Source: an uncultured bacterium (GTDB taxonomy: Bacteria > Patescibacteriota > Saccharimonadia > Saccharimonadales > Saccharimonadaceae). Taken from it: a stretch of 64,000 bases of DNA. Position 1 is the first letter of the stretch; every line of letters begins with the position of its first letter. The stretch covers positions 1 through 64,000 of the forward strand of contig CALIJI010000011.1 in NCBI GenBank assembly GCA_938017895.1, in the 5' to 3' direction. The notes below the pieces were generated by a model, which saw nothing but the letters and a program-made list of their open reading frames with translations, was not told the origin of the DNA and searched no databases. Made by a program: the position numbers and the translations under genes. Positions 43,529 to 53,067 of the stretch are shown piece after piece.

Positions 43529-46051
43529 TTAATAAGACTCTAAAAACTCCTCAATGCCAGCTTTATCTCTTTCGATAAGATCTACCCGAGATCTAATTTC
43601 ACGCTCACCCATTTCTATCGCCCTCGTTAAACTTGGGTCATTCTTAAGTGGCGCAAAAAATTCAATAAATTCCTCCAGATTTTTACGATTTCGCAAAATC
43701 CCACCAGCATAACGAGGAAAATCACTATAGTTCTTATCGCCAGCAAAAGTTTCTTCAATCCAGTCCCAATTATCACGCATCCAATCCCAAGCTAGATTTC
43801 GCGCGTGGGAATTTCTCAACAAATGAACAAACCAACTGATTAAATCTTGCGGACGCACAGTTTTAGGATTTTGCATCTCGGTTAATAAATTCTTTACGGT
43901 TGATGTTTTTCTAGTAGAAGTTAAAGCCATCATTAAATCATCGCGATAATCTACGTCGGGCGTAGTGTGATATTCTTCCAGCATTTTTTGAATAATCTCC
44001 GAGAATTCATCGTGGCGAATTTTCGTAAGCAAAATCAGCGCTCGTATCTCTGCATCAATTTCGTTCCATTTTTCTACTCCATCAAAAATCTTTAACGCCT
44101 CAGAGACAACTTCTTCATTTTCGGCGTATATCATATGCCCGAGAATAGAGCTTCGCATTTGCGTATCTTCCTCGCTTTCATTTTCTTTAGCAAAAAAACC
44201 AAGTCGCTCAAACTGTTTTTTAGCCAAATTTTCTACAAAAAATTTCATTTTTCGCTCACTCGCCGAATCTTCATCAATAAAAATCTTTAGATCACCAATC
44301 GAAATATTCATCATATCCCAAACGTTGAGAGAGTTCTCATCCTGATAATGCGAAAGAGCTCGCAAAATATCAACACTCTCTACAAGACCACCTCGCGCCA
44401 AAAGTGATCGCTCTTGTAAAATTTGAAGTCGCGAAATTGTATCAAGATCATGAATGTGTGCAAGCAATTTCTCAAACAATTCGCCACTATAATTCGTAAT
44501 AAAATGAGCAATATTTCCGCGATTAAATTGAATAAAGCCACCTTCAAATGGAATGGTAATTTTAGGCTGATCTAAAATTTGGGGAAAACTTGGTTGAGTT
44601 GAACCAAGCAGAATTGGCCAAACCCGACCTTCTTCACTACCGTCGCCAATAAAGAACTGCTTCTGGGAAATATTAAGCTCGCCAAATTTTTCGCCCACAG
44701 ACACTACTGGATATCCCGGCTGAGAAAGCCAAGTATTCATAAAATTAGCTACATCCTTACCCGAAGACTCACTTAGACATTGCCACAAATCTGCGCCAAT
44801 AGTATTTTGATATTTAAATTTCTCAAAATATATACGCAAACCATCTCGAAAATCATCATCACCAAGATAATTTCGCAACATATTCATCAATCGAGCACCC
44901 TTTGCGTAAACAATAGCACCATCAAAAATAGTGCCAATTTCGTCTGGATGATTGACAGGAATATGAACCGATTGAACTCCATCAATCGCATCACGGCGCA
45001 AGCTTAAGACAGCCTCGTTTACCGCAAATTCTTCCCACATATTCCAATTCGACTCCAAGGCATCCACGGCGTAATATTCCATCATCGTAGCGAAAGACTC
45101 ATTAAGCCATAAATCATCCCACCATTTCATTGTTACAAGATTACCAAACCACTGGTGCGAAGTTTCGTGCGCAATAACCAAAGCTACATATTTTTTGGAT
45201 GAAATTGCAGATTTTTCTCCAGCAAGCAAAGCTGTTTCGCGATAAGTAATTAAACCCCAGTTTTCCATAGCTCCACTCGAAAAATCTGGTAGTGCTAAAT
45301 GGTCGCATTTTGAAAGTGGGAATTTCTGATCAAAAAGTTGCTCGTAAAATTCCAAGACTCGCACCGCAAAATCAAGTGGAAAATTCAATAACTCGGAATC
45401 CTGAGCCTTAGTTGCTAACACCGACACTTTCACCCCAGATTTTGTTTCGGCAGTTTTTCGCTGAAAGTCACCCAGCGCGAAAGCCAACAAATAAGTACTC
45501 ATTCTAGGTGTTGGTTTGAATTTAATTGTTTTTAAGTTTCCATTTTCAGTTTGATGCGAAATTTCAGTATTCGCTAATATTTCAAGATTTTTCAGAGCAG
45601 TTATCTCAAGCTCGAAAGTTGCTTTTGCTTCTGGCTCATCAACGCATGGAAAAACTTCGCGCGCATGATGACTTTCAAACTGAGTGGCAAAAAGCTCTTT
45701 CTTCTCGCCGTTCTCGTTATAATAGCAAGGATAGAGCCCATGCATCCCATCAGTAATCTGGCCTGAAAATTCTATATTAAGATTTATTTTTTCATCAATA
45801 TCAAAAGATACATCACCCGTAAAAATTTTAAGCTCATCATCATCTTCCTGTACGAAATCCAGTTCTTGTTCTTGAAATAAAACCTTTGATATTTTTAGAT
45901 CTTTAGAATGCAGCGAAATAGAATTTCGCCTTTTAGCGATCCCTGATATTTCAACTCTTCCACTAAAAAATCGTCCGTTTGCATTACTTAAATCCAATTC
46001 TAATCTGTAGTTATCTGGCTCAAAAGTCTCAAATAATCTTTTTACACTCAT
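43529..46051 (-). CDS. pepN: M1 family aminopeptidase (PepN-like)
   Basis: Zinc aminopeptidase that trims N-terminal residues from peptides; useful to a bacterium that imports peptides. 840 aa. SGAMENWGLITYRE (GAMEN), HETSHQWFGNLVTMKWWDDLWLNE (HExxH-18-E zinc site) and the downstream catalytic Tyr region (GAIVYAKGARLMNMLR). A long helical C-terminal domain (ERAP-like) follows. ATG overlaps the phosphohexomutase stop (ATGA), with AAGGAG upstream. No signal peptide. Confidence 0.96.
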   Translation of the reverse strand: MSVKRLFETFEPDNYRLELDLSNANGRFFSGRVEISGIAKRRNSISLHSKDLKISKVLFQEQELDFVQEDDDELKIFTGDVSFDIDEKINLNIEFSGQITDGMHGLYPCYYNENGEKKELFATQFESHHAREVFPCVDEPEAKATFELEITALKNLEILANTEISHQTENGNLKTIKFKPTPRMSTYLLAFALGDFQRKTAETKSGVKVSVLATKAQDSELLNFPLDFAVRVLEFYEQLFDQKFPLSKCDHLALPDFSSGAMENWGLITYRETALLAGEKSAISSKKYVALVIAHETSHQWFGNLVTMKWWDDLWLNESFATMMEYYAVDALESNWNMWEEFAVNEAVLSLRRDAIDGVQSVHIPVNHPDEIGTIFDGAIVYAKGARLMNMLRNYLGDDDFRDGLRIYFEKFKYQNTIGADLWQCLSESSGKDVANFMNTWLSQPGYPVVSVGEKFGELNISQKQFFIGDGSEEGRVWPILLGSTQPSFPQILDQPKITIPFEGGFIQFNRGNIAHFITNYSGELFEKLLAHIHDLDTISRLQILQERSLLARGGLVESVDILRALSHYQDENSLNVWDMMNISIGDLKIFIDEDSASERKMKFFVENLAKKQFERLGFFAKENESEEDTQMRSSILGHMIYAENEEVVSEALKIFDGVEKWNEIDAEIRALILLTKIRHDEFSEIIQKMLEEYHTTPDVDYRDDLMMALTSTRKTSTVKNLLTEMQNPKTVRPQDLISWFVHLLRNSHARNLAWDWMRDNWDWIEETFAGDKNYSDFPRYAGGILRNRKNLEEFIEFFAPLKNDPSLTRAIEMGEREIRSRVDLIERDKAGIEEFLESY

Positions 46052-47763
46052 AAAATTTTCTCCTTAAAATCATTCAAAATTCTCTCAATATTTTTGCGTT
46101 CTTCTGGCCTATTAAATCTCCACTGCGCATAAATTTTTATTTTCGGCTCAGTCCCGCTTGGCCGAATCGTAATTCGTTTTTCATGCTCTCCAAACTCAAA
46201 ACTCAACGCATTACTAGCCTCCAAAAAATCAATTTTTGTTTTTTCACCAGTTTCCAAATTGTGACGCTCAAGAAGTAAATAGTCGTTCATAAAATCCACG
46301 CTAATCTCAATTTTCCCTGACCGCAAACTAGTCATCAAATCGTTCATCTGCTTAAAACCGCTCATGCCAGTGAGCTGAATCGTATCTGTTTTTTCTGTAA
46401 AAAATCCAACCTCATTATAAATTTCGTCTAATTTATCGCTTAAAGTTTTTCCGCTCTCTTTTAGTTCAGACGCTAGCTCGGCAATCATTAGGCCGATTGT
46501 TGCCGCATCCTTATCTCGCGTCTGCGAACCCACCAAACCGCCTAAACTTTCTTCGAACCCAGCCAAAAACTTTTTGCCGCCAATTTCTTTTTCGCGAATT
46601 ATCTTACTAATAAACTTAAATCCAACCGGCAAATTATCATAAATCTTAACATTATATTTTCGCGCTAGAGCATTCAATGCGTCAGTCGTAACAAAGCTCT
46701 TACAAATAAAACCGTCTTTGAGTTGATCGCTTCCCAGCTTAGAAAATAAATAATTAGCTACCAAAACAGCTACTTCATTACCCGAAAAAATCCGAACTTC
46801 GCCATTTTTTTCAAGGCTCATTACACGTATTCGGTCAGCATCAGGATCTGTCGTAAATGCGATACCAGCCCCTTCTTGTTTTAGCTGATCGATTGCCCTT
46901 AAATTTGCAGTCAAATTTTCTGGGTTAGGTTTTCGATCGGGCAAAGTCAAGAAATTGCCGTCCATAATCATTTGATCTTTTACTACTGAAATTTGATCAA
47001 AACCAGCTGCAAGTAAAGTTTTCAAAAGATTCGTCCAGCCAGTCCCGTGAATTGGTGAAAATATAATCTTAGCACTACGACTATCAGACAACGAAAGATT
47101 TACATTAGCTTGAATATATTTCTGGTCAATTGCTTTACCAATTAGCTCAATTTTACCTTCTTTCAGAGCAGAGCTAAAATCTTCAGTTTGAATTTCATCA
47201 ATATTTTTTGCAACTTCCATCAATTCTTTATCATATGGCGAGATAATTTGAGCTCCATCACACCAATAAACCTTAATACCATTATCCTGTGGTGGATTAT
47301 GACTAGCCGAAATTACAATTCCAGCATCAGCCCCCAGCGCGCGAACGGCAAAAGAAAGCTCTGGCGTCGAACGAGCTTCGTCAAAGAAATACACTTTTAT
47401 CCCATTTTCTACAAAAACTTCCGCACACAACTTGGCTAATTCCCTAGATGAATTTCGGACATCCCATCCAATTGCAACGCTTGGATTTATAATTTTCATC
47501 GAATTTAAGTATTCCGCGAGCGCTTGAGCACTTTCTCCAATAGTAATTCTGTTGATCCGATTCGGCCCAATTCCAACTTTTCCGCGCCGACCAGCAGTAC
47601 CAAATTCTAAAATCTTGAAAAAAGAATCCTCTAACTCATCCCACTCATTCTCAGCAATCATAGCTTCAATCTCAGGCCAATACTCTTCATATCTAGACTT
47701 AGTCAACCAAATACATAAATTATTAAAAGCACTCTCCGATAAATTGTCTCTTACTCTATCCAT
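46048..47763 (-). CDS. Phosphoglucomutase/phosphomannomutase (alpha-D-phosphohexomutase)
   Basis: 571 aa, in the size range of the PgcA/PGM2-like group. Active-site Ser in VISASHNPPQDNGIKVY, Mg loop TDPDADRIR, sugar loop GFEESLGGLVG and phosphate loop IRPSGTEPKIKIY. Converts hexose-1-phosphate to hexose-6-phosphate, feeding nucleotide-sugar synthesis with the GalU-like enzyme; PGM2-like members also act on pentose phosphates, which would suit the pentose-centred metabolism seen further on. First gene of a pair with pepN. Confidence 0.94.
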   Translation of the reverse strand: MDRVRDNLSESAFNNLCIWLTKSRYEEYWPEIEAMIAENEWDELEDSFFKILEFGTAGRRGKVGIGPNRINRITIGESAQALAEYLNSMKIINPSVAIGWDVRNSSRELAKLCAEVFVENGIKVYFFDEARSTPELSFAVRALGADAGIVISASHNPPQDNGIKVYWCDGAQIISPYDKELMEVAKNIDEIQTEDFSSALKEGKIELIGKAIDQKYIQANVNLSLSDSRSAKIIFSPIHGTGWTNLLKTLLAAGFDQISVVKDQMIMDGNFLTLPDRKPNPENLTANLRAIDQLKQEGAGIAFTTDPDADRIRVMSLEKNGEVRIFSGNEVAVLVANYLFSKLGSDQLKDGFICKSFVTTDALNALARKYNVKIYDNLPVGFKFISKIIREKEIGGKKFLAGFEESLGGLVGSQTRDKDAATIGLMIAELASELKESGKTLSDKLDEIYNEVGFFTEKTDTIQLTGMSGFKQMNDLMTSLRSGKIEISVDFMNDYLLLERHNLETGEKTKIDFLEASNALSFEFGEHEKRITIRPSGTEPKIKIYAQWRFNRPEERKNIERILNDFKEKIL

Positions 47764-47853
47764 CCCTCTATTTCCTTTTCTTTATTTTACCATTTTCGAC
47801 AGCTAAAATCAAAAAGCTTGCGTCTATTATTTTTTTATGTTAAAATATCTTCA

Positions 47854-48144
47854 ATGAAGAAACAACCAAAGAAAAATATAACAAAACAAATCGCCGACGA
47901 AAACGCAAAAGGCGCACAAATCGCAATCATAGAAGAACTTTTCTACGATCTTTACCCGAACCGCTGGGAAATTTACAAAGTTAATTTCTTCCGCGGAATA
48001 TCGTTTGGCTTTGGAAGCGTGATTGGAGCCACTGTATTAATTTTTGCACTAGTTTGGTTCTTGAATCTATTTGTAAATATCCCCGGCGGAGTCGGTGATT
48101 TTGTCCAAGCCGTAATTAACGCCATGAACTCACGCACTAAATAA
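47854..48144 (+). CDS. DUF5665-like small membrane protein (96 aa)
   Basis: ATG MKKQPKKNITKQ; TGTTAAAAT ends 7 nt before it (leaderless), so the longer frame upstream is rejected. EELFYDLYPNRWEIYKVNFFRGISFGFGSVIGATVLIF is typical of DUF5665: a soluble start, then one long membrane segment (about 50-75) and a helical tail. Function unknown. Convergent with the PBP gene. Confidence 0.75.
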   Translation: MKKQPKKNITKQIADENAKGAQIAIIEELFYDLYPNRWEIYKVNFFRGISFGFGSVIGATVLIFALVWFLNLFVNIPGGVGDFVQAVINAMNSRTK

Positions 48145-48157
48145 AATAATTTTTCAA

Positions 48158-48195
48158 AAATAAAACGGAGTTATAAACTAAACTCCGTTTTATTA
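48158..48195. terminator. Bidirectional terminator between the DUF5665-like and PBP genes
   Basis: Perfect 11-bp AAAACGGAGTT / AACTCCGTTTT stem with A and T flanks on both sides. Confidence 0.9.
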
Positions 48196-48198
48196 TAG

Positions 48199-50952
48199 TT
48201 AATTAGTGATAGCTGGTCCACTATAGCTTTTTGATGATATATATCCCCCTTCATCCGTAGCTTCCACTGAGATATTTTGTCCACTTTTGCTAAACGCATA
48301 ATCAACAGAGACAGTGTTACCAGTAGGTGTAGCAGTGCTTATAGTCGAACCATCAACTTTTATAACCACGGATTTAATCGCAAACTTCCCTTGAGAAATC
48401 GTAGCATTTATTCTATAGTTATTTCCACTATGTAAAGAGTATGAAACATTACTAATTTCAGGCTTTGAGTCGCTACAATTATGAACATCATCCTCAGTAT
48501 TGGCATCGTAGCCATCAGGAGCTATGATCGTTTTCTTTTTTGAAACAGGGTCTGTTGTTTCATAAACTGATATTTTAATTTTCGTTGACTCTGGTGTACA
48601 AGACGTAGCTTTCTTTTTCGAGATCGAATCAAATTCAATTTCTTTTGTTAATGAATTCGTCTTATTCTTACTCCACCAAGATGGGCAAAGATCATTTTTA
48701 CCACCAATATTACAGTTTTGAATGCCCGATGGACGCTTAATTTTATCGCCACTCTTCCACCCTCTAGCTATATAAATGTTATTATGCACAGATCGCATAT
48801 AGTCATTCATAACTCTACGAACCGTAGAATTATCGGCAGAGCGTAGAGACGAGCCATCATGATTTCCGCTCCAAACTCCGGTCGCTACGACAGGCGAGTA
48901 ACTCATCATCCAAGAATCTTTTGCGCGTCCTTTACTATCATCTGTAGTTCCAGTCTTAGATGCAGTCCAAACACCAGGAACTACAAACCCATAGCTTCGA
49001 CCTTGAGCTCCAAATACCGCAGAGCGAGTCGCCGAATCCGCAAGAATATCACTGAGCATATAAGCAGCCTGCTCATCAATCACGTTAGATTGACTATCTT
49101 TCCAATCTTTTAATCTTTCTCCAGAAGAATTTTTTACTTCAGTCACATACGTCAATGGTTTATAAACACCCCCACGCGCCAAAGACGCATAAGCATTAGT
49201 ATGTTCATCCTGACGAACAGAGCATCCACCACCAATCGCTGCCGAAAGTCCTGCCGAAGAGCCTTGACAATAAGATTTATCACCTAAATCTCTAGCTATC
49301 CTAATTCCATTTTCTGCACCAACAATAGAAAGAGATTTAACTGCACCAATATTTAGCGAGTTAGCTAAACTAAATCTAATTGTTACATCACCATAGAATC
49401 TATTAGTAAAATTCCTTAATTTACAACTATTAGAATTTCCGCCACAATAAAGACTGTCTATGTTTTCGTCACGCAAGATAGTGCCTGGTGTATATACTAT
49501 ATCCTTTTTGTTTAATAGAGCTGCATAATCTACAATTGGTTTTATGCTTGAACCCGGATCAAGAAGCGAAGTCGCCGCATTCGTTTGGCCATAACCAGTC
49601 TTATTGTAATCAACAGAGCCAACCTGAGCTATAACTTGCCCAGTTTGAACGTCAATAGAAGTCATTGCGATATTATCTGCGCCAGAAATATATAGATTCT
49701 TTGATCCTGCACTTACAGCACTTTCGGCTAACTCTTGAGCTTTTAGATCTAGTGTTGTCTTAACTGTCAAACCACCAGCCCGCACAATCTTAACACCTAA
49801 TTCACTTTCTAACTGCTTTTTAACTTCTTGAATAAAATGAGGTGCTTTAATGTTAGCATATTGATCCTGCTCTGGCTTAATCTGGCTTAAAATGTCAATA
49901 TTTTTCGCTTCATTAGCCTGAGCCTCAGTTATATACCCCATCTCAATCATGTCATTAAGGACTTTATGCTGGCGCTCAATCAAACTTTTATTATAAGCGG
50001 TATTATAAGGATTATATACACCAGGATTATTCGGAATAGAAGCTAGTAAGGAAGCTTCGGCTATAGTAAGATCTTTGGAGGTTTTGCCAAAATATGTTTG
50101 AGCACCAGATTCTATACCGTTTCGACGCCCACCATACGGAGATTCATTTAGATACAAAGCAATTATCTGATCCTTACTATACATCCTTTCCACTTCAATA
50201 GCCAAGAACATCTCTTTAATCTTTCGCGGTATACCCTTTATTCCACGTTCTTGTGATTCATCAGAGAAGAAAACTTGCTTCACTAATTGTTGAGTGAGAG
50301 TCGATCCACCCTGAGTAGCACCTCCGCGAAAATTATTAACAACAGCTCGCAAAATTCCAGACACGCTAATGCCTTTATGTTTATAAAAGTCTCGATCTTC
50401 GATCGCTACAGTTGCTTTTTTAGCCCAGTCAGATATTTCTGAATCTTCAACCACTAACTTATAATCTCCGGAGCCTTTATCTTCCCAGATAAGCTCACCG
50501 TTTCGATCATAGTATTTTGAAACCGTAGTTTGAACTCGCCTAGCTAATTCGCTCGGCTTAATCTTCTGAAGGTCCTTTTGGAAATACACATAAAGACCTA
50601 AAATCACTACAAATACAATAGCTACACCAGCTCCAGCAATCTTGAGCAACATAATTCCGCCTTTTTTAGAGAACCAATATTTAAAAATTCTCTTGGGGTG
50701 AAAATGGTAAAAAAATCTTTTCACTGGATTTTTAGGTAGACTAGCTAAGTATTCTGCTCTTGCTCTAGCAGCAGCATCTTTTTTAATCTGCCTCTTACGA
50801 GCCAGATTAACATAAAGCCCAAGATTATTCTTCGATGAATTACTTTTATGCGACGATCGCTGTGTAGTATTCCTCGAACCTTGTTTTCGACCCGATTCCT
50901 TCTTTTTAATAGAATCAGATTGCTTACTGAATATTTTTCGCATTTTATCCAT
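48199..50952 (-). CDS. Class A penicillin-binding protein (transglycosylase/transpeptidase)
   Basis: 917 aa. A basic cytoplasmic tail (1-~98) is followed by one membrane anchor (~100-125), a GT51 glycosyltransferase domain (AIEDRDFYKHKG, GGSTLTQQLVKQ, KIKEMFLAIEVER, NESPYGG) and a transpeptidase domain (SSIKP as SxxK, SLN, KTGTTDD). It polymerises and cross-links peptidoglycan. The C-terminal ~150 residues, after a Cys-containing stretch, look like an Ig-like beta domain (VSYSLHSGNNYRINATIS). It shows that the cell builds a wall. TGTGTATAAT lies ~11 nt before the ATG, giving a very short leader. Confidence 0.96.
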   Translation of the reverse strand: MDKMRKIFSKQSDSIKKKESGRKQGSRNTTQRSSHKSNSSKNNLGLYVNLARKRQIKKDAAARARAEYLASLPKNPVKRFFYHFHPKRIFKYWFSKKGGIMLLKIAGAGVAIVFVVILGLYVYFQKDLQKIKPSELARRVQTTVSKYYDRNGELIWEDKGSGDYKLVVEDSEISDWAKKATVAIEDRDFYKHKGISVSGILRAVVNNFRGGATQGGSTLTQQLVKQVFFSDESQERGIKGIPRKIKEMFLAIEVERMYSKDQIIALYLNESPYGGRRNGIESGAQTYFGKTSKDLTIAEASLLASIPNNPGVYNPYNTAYNKSLIERQHKVLNDMIEMGYITEAQANEAKNIDILSQIKPEQDQYANIKAPHFIQEVKKQLESELGVKIVRAGGLTVKTTLDLKAQELAESAVSAGSKNLYISGADNIAMTSIDVQTGQVIAQVGSVDYNKTGYGQTNAATSLLDPGSSIKPIVDYAALLNKKDIVYTPGTILRDENIDSLYCGGNSNSCKLRNFTNRFYGDVTIRFSLANSLNIGAVKSLSIVGAENGIRIARDLGDKSYCQGSSAGLSAAIGGGCSVRQDEHTNAYASLARGGVYKPLTYVTEVKNSSGERLKDWKDSQSNVIDEQAAYMLSDILADSATRSAVFGAQGRSYGFVVPGVWTASKTGTTDDSKGRAKDSWMMSYSPVVATGVWSGNHDGSSLRSADNSTVRRVMNDYMRSVHNNIYIARGWKSGDKIKRPSGIQNCNIGGKNDLCPSWWSKNKTNSLTKEIEFDSISKKKATSCTPESTKIKISVYETTDPVSKKKTIIAPDGYDANTEDDVHNCSDSKPEISNVSYSLHSGNNYRINATISQGKFAIKSVVIKVDGSTISTATPTGNTVSVDYAFSKSGQNISVEATDEGGYISSKSYSGPAITN

Positions 50953-51067
50953 AACTACTTTTAATTATACACATCTTTTTATTATTTTTCAACGCTTTTT
51001 ATACTAGCGTAAATTGATTTTCGCAAATAAAAATGCTAAAATTAAACTTATAAATTAAAGGAGAAAA

Positions 51068-52276
51068 ATGAAACTATCAGAAGAGCTAAAATGGCGCGGA
51101 TTTTGGAACCAAACTACTTTCACCGACGAAAAAATTATCGATAACACTAAATTCAAACTTTACCTCGGCACCGACCCTTCTGCTGATAGCCTACACGTTG
51201 GACACTTAGCGGTTTACATGATGGTCCGTCGCTTTATCGAACACGGCCACGAAGTTGTTCTACTCGTTGGAGGTGGAACTGGTGCTATCGGTGATATGAG
51301 AGATACCGAAGAGCGTGAACTTTTGGCTTTAGAAGAAATTACTAAAAATACCAAAGCACTCTCTACACAAGTTTCAAAACTATTCGCTGGTAAAAACTTT
51401 GAACTAGTCAACAACTACGACTGGCTAAAAAATATCCCCCTTCTCCCCTTCTTGCGTGATATTGGTAAGAAATTTAATATGGCCGAGCTTACATCTCGTG
51501 AATTCTTTAAAGCTCGCATCAAAAATGGAAGCGGTCTAAGTTACGCCGAATTCTCATATACAATACTTCAAGGCTATGATTTTCTCCATCTTAATCGCGA
51601 AAAAGGAGTCAATCTTCAAATTGGCGGTAGTGATCAGTGGGGAAACTTACTCTCTGGCGTAGAATTGATTCGAAAATGCGAAAACCGTGAAGCCTTCGCA
51701 ATGACTGCACCGCTAGTGATCAACAAATCAACCGGCCGAAAATTTGGTAAAAGCGAAGGTGGTGCAGTTTGGCTAGACGAGAATAAAACAAGCGTTTATA
51801 AATTTTATCAATTCTGGCTAAACGCTAATGACGATGGTGCGATTGATTACCTAAAATTATTTACAATGCTATCAAAAGAGCAAATTGAGAAAATTGAAGA
51901 TAAACACAAAAAAGCCCCTCATTTACGACTGGCGCAAAAAACTCTCGCTCGCGAAGTGACAGATTTAATTCATGGTGAAAATCGCCGTAAAGCTGTTGAA
52001 AAAGTAAACGAAACCTTGTTCGGAAATAACGATATCAACGCATTATCTAGCATTGAAATTGAAATTCTCGCCAGCGAGATACCTACTTCAAAAATTGGCT
52101 GCGATGTAATCTCAGCTCTCACAGAAAATAATCTTGTAAAAAGTGCAAGTGAAGCTCGCCGACTAATTCAAAGCAATGCAATATCAATCAATGGTCAAAA
52201 AATCAAAGAAAACCAACAGATCAATAAAATATCATTAATTAAAAAAGGAAAAAATAGCTTCGTTCTAATTAAATAA
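51068..52276 (+). CDS. tyrS: Tyrosyl-tRNA synthetase
   Basis: 402 aa, class I. HIGH motif as LHVGH, KMSKS as KFGKS, tyrosine site with GGSDQWGN and FSYTILQGYDFLHL, and a C-terminal S4 domain (SASEARRLIQSNAISINGQ). This layout fits the TyrRS group with divergent KFGKS. A strong Shine-Dalgarno (AAAGGAG) and -10 TGCTAAAAT are upstream; a terminator follows. Identity is secure. Confidence 0.97.
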   Translation: MKLSEELKWRGFWNQTTFTDEKIIDNTKFKLYLGTDPSADSLHVGHLAVYMMVRRFIEHGHEVVLLVGGGTGAIGDMRDTEERELLALEEITKNTKALSTQVSKLFAGKNFELVNNYDWLKNIPLLPFLRDIGKKFNMAELTSREFFKARIKNGSGLSYAEFSYTILQGYDFLHLNREKGVNLQIGGSDQWGNLLSGVELIRKCENREAFAMTAPLVINKSTGRKFGKSEGGAVWLDENKTSVYKFYQFWLNANDDGAIDYLKLFTMLSKEQIEKIEDKHKKAPHLRLAQKTLAREVTDLIHGENRRKAVEKVNETLFGNNDINALSSIEIEILASEIPTSKIGCDVISALTENNLVKSASEARRLIQSNAISINGQKIKENQQINKISLIKKGKNSFVLIK

Positions 52277-52290
52277 TAAAAGAATAAAAT

Positions 52291-52326
52291 AAAATCTCCC
52301 ACCATTTTTAGTAGGAGATTTTTTAA
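52291..52326 (+). terminator. Terminator of tyrS
   Basis: AATCTCCCAC / GTAGGAGATT stem with one mismatch, followed by TTTTTT. Confidence 0.82.
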
Positions 52327-52358
52327 AACAAACAATTTAATCTTTATTTTTGAAAAAA

Positions 52359-52700
52359 TTAAACTTTTTTTCCGAAACCTTTTTTTGCCCCTTCATATGT
52401 GTTAAGGGCTCGTTTTTGCAACTTACCAGCTTCAATCTTTACTTCCTCAACGGCTGCTTCAGTCTTAACTTTTGCGTCCTCGACAAATTCGCTAGTTTTT
52501 TCCTTAACTTCATCAATAACCTTTTCGGTATTTTCTGCAGCTTCACTAGTTTTTTCTTTAACTACTTTTCCGATCTCTTCAGCCTTTTCTTTAAGTTCTT
52601 TTCGAGTTTCTTTGCCGCTTTTTGGAGCAGTCAAAATTCCTGCAACTGCGCCAACAGCTGCACCAAATAATAACCCCAAACCAAATTTACCTTTACTCAC
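52359..52700 (-). CDS. YtxH-like coiled-coil protein (113 aa)
   Basis: KFGLGLLFGAAVGAVAGILTAPKSGKETRKEL is the YtxH-family head: a glycine-rich hydrophobic segment then a basic patch. The rest (~40-105) is a Lys/Glu/Val-rich amphipathic helix with repeated VKEKTSE. Such proteins are linked to stress and envelope, without a defined biochemical role. Starts 8 nt inside the end of the 86-aa gene, so the two are coupled. Confidence 0.75.
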   Translation of the reverse strand: MSKGKFGLGLLFGAAVGAVAGILTAPKSGKETRKELKEKAEEIGKVVKEKTSEAAENTEKVIDEVKEKTSEFVEDAKVKTEAAVEEVKIEAGKLQKRALNTYEGAKKGFGKKV

Positions 52701-52953
52701 TTTTTTCTCCTTTACTTTTAAATTTTTTAAAAATACTCATCACCGATTTAGTAATAATAATCGGCGAAGTAATTTGCGCAATATTTTGGGCCATTTCATC
52801 GACGTTTTTTGCGACATTTTGGATTCGTTCTGTCACATCACCAATCTGGCGAGTCACCCGAATGATTAAAATGAAGCAAATGATTCCAAGAATGATGAAA
52901 ATTGCAAGCGCAACAGATAGAATTACGACTAAAATTTCCGCAGCCGAACTCAT
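52693..52953 (-). CDS. DUF948-like membrane protein (86 aa)
   Basis: One long N-terminal membrane segment (AEILVVILSVALAIFIILG, ~5-33), then a helical stretch with heptads (TRQIGDVTERIQNVAKNVDEMAQNIA) as in DUF948/MCP-like stalks, and a basic end. With the overlapping YtxH-like gene it forms a common envelope-protein pair. Shine-Dalgarno AGGAG. Confidence 0.65.
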   Translation of the reverse strand: MSSAAEILVVILSVALAIFIILGIICFILIIRVTRQIGDVTERIQNVAKNVDEMAQNIAQITSPIIITKSVMSIFKKFKSKGEKSE

Positions 52954-53067
52954 TTTTCTCCTTTTTTATTTTATGTTTTTATTTTTGATTTTTTCAAATC
53001 TGTTTGTATTCTACCATAAAATAATTCTTATGTCAATAGTTTTTTGAAATTTAGGTTTTTCTTTCAC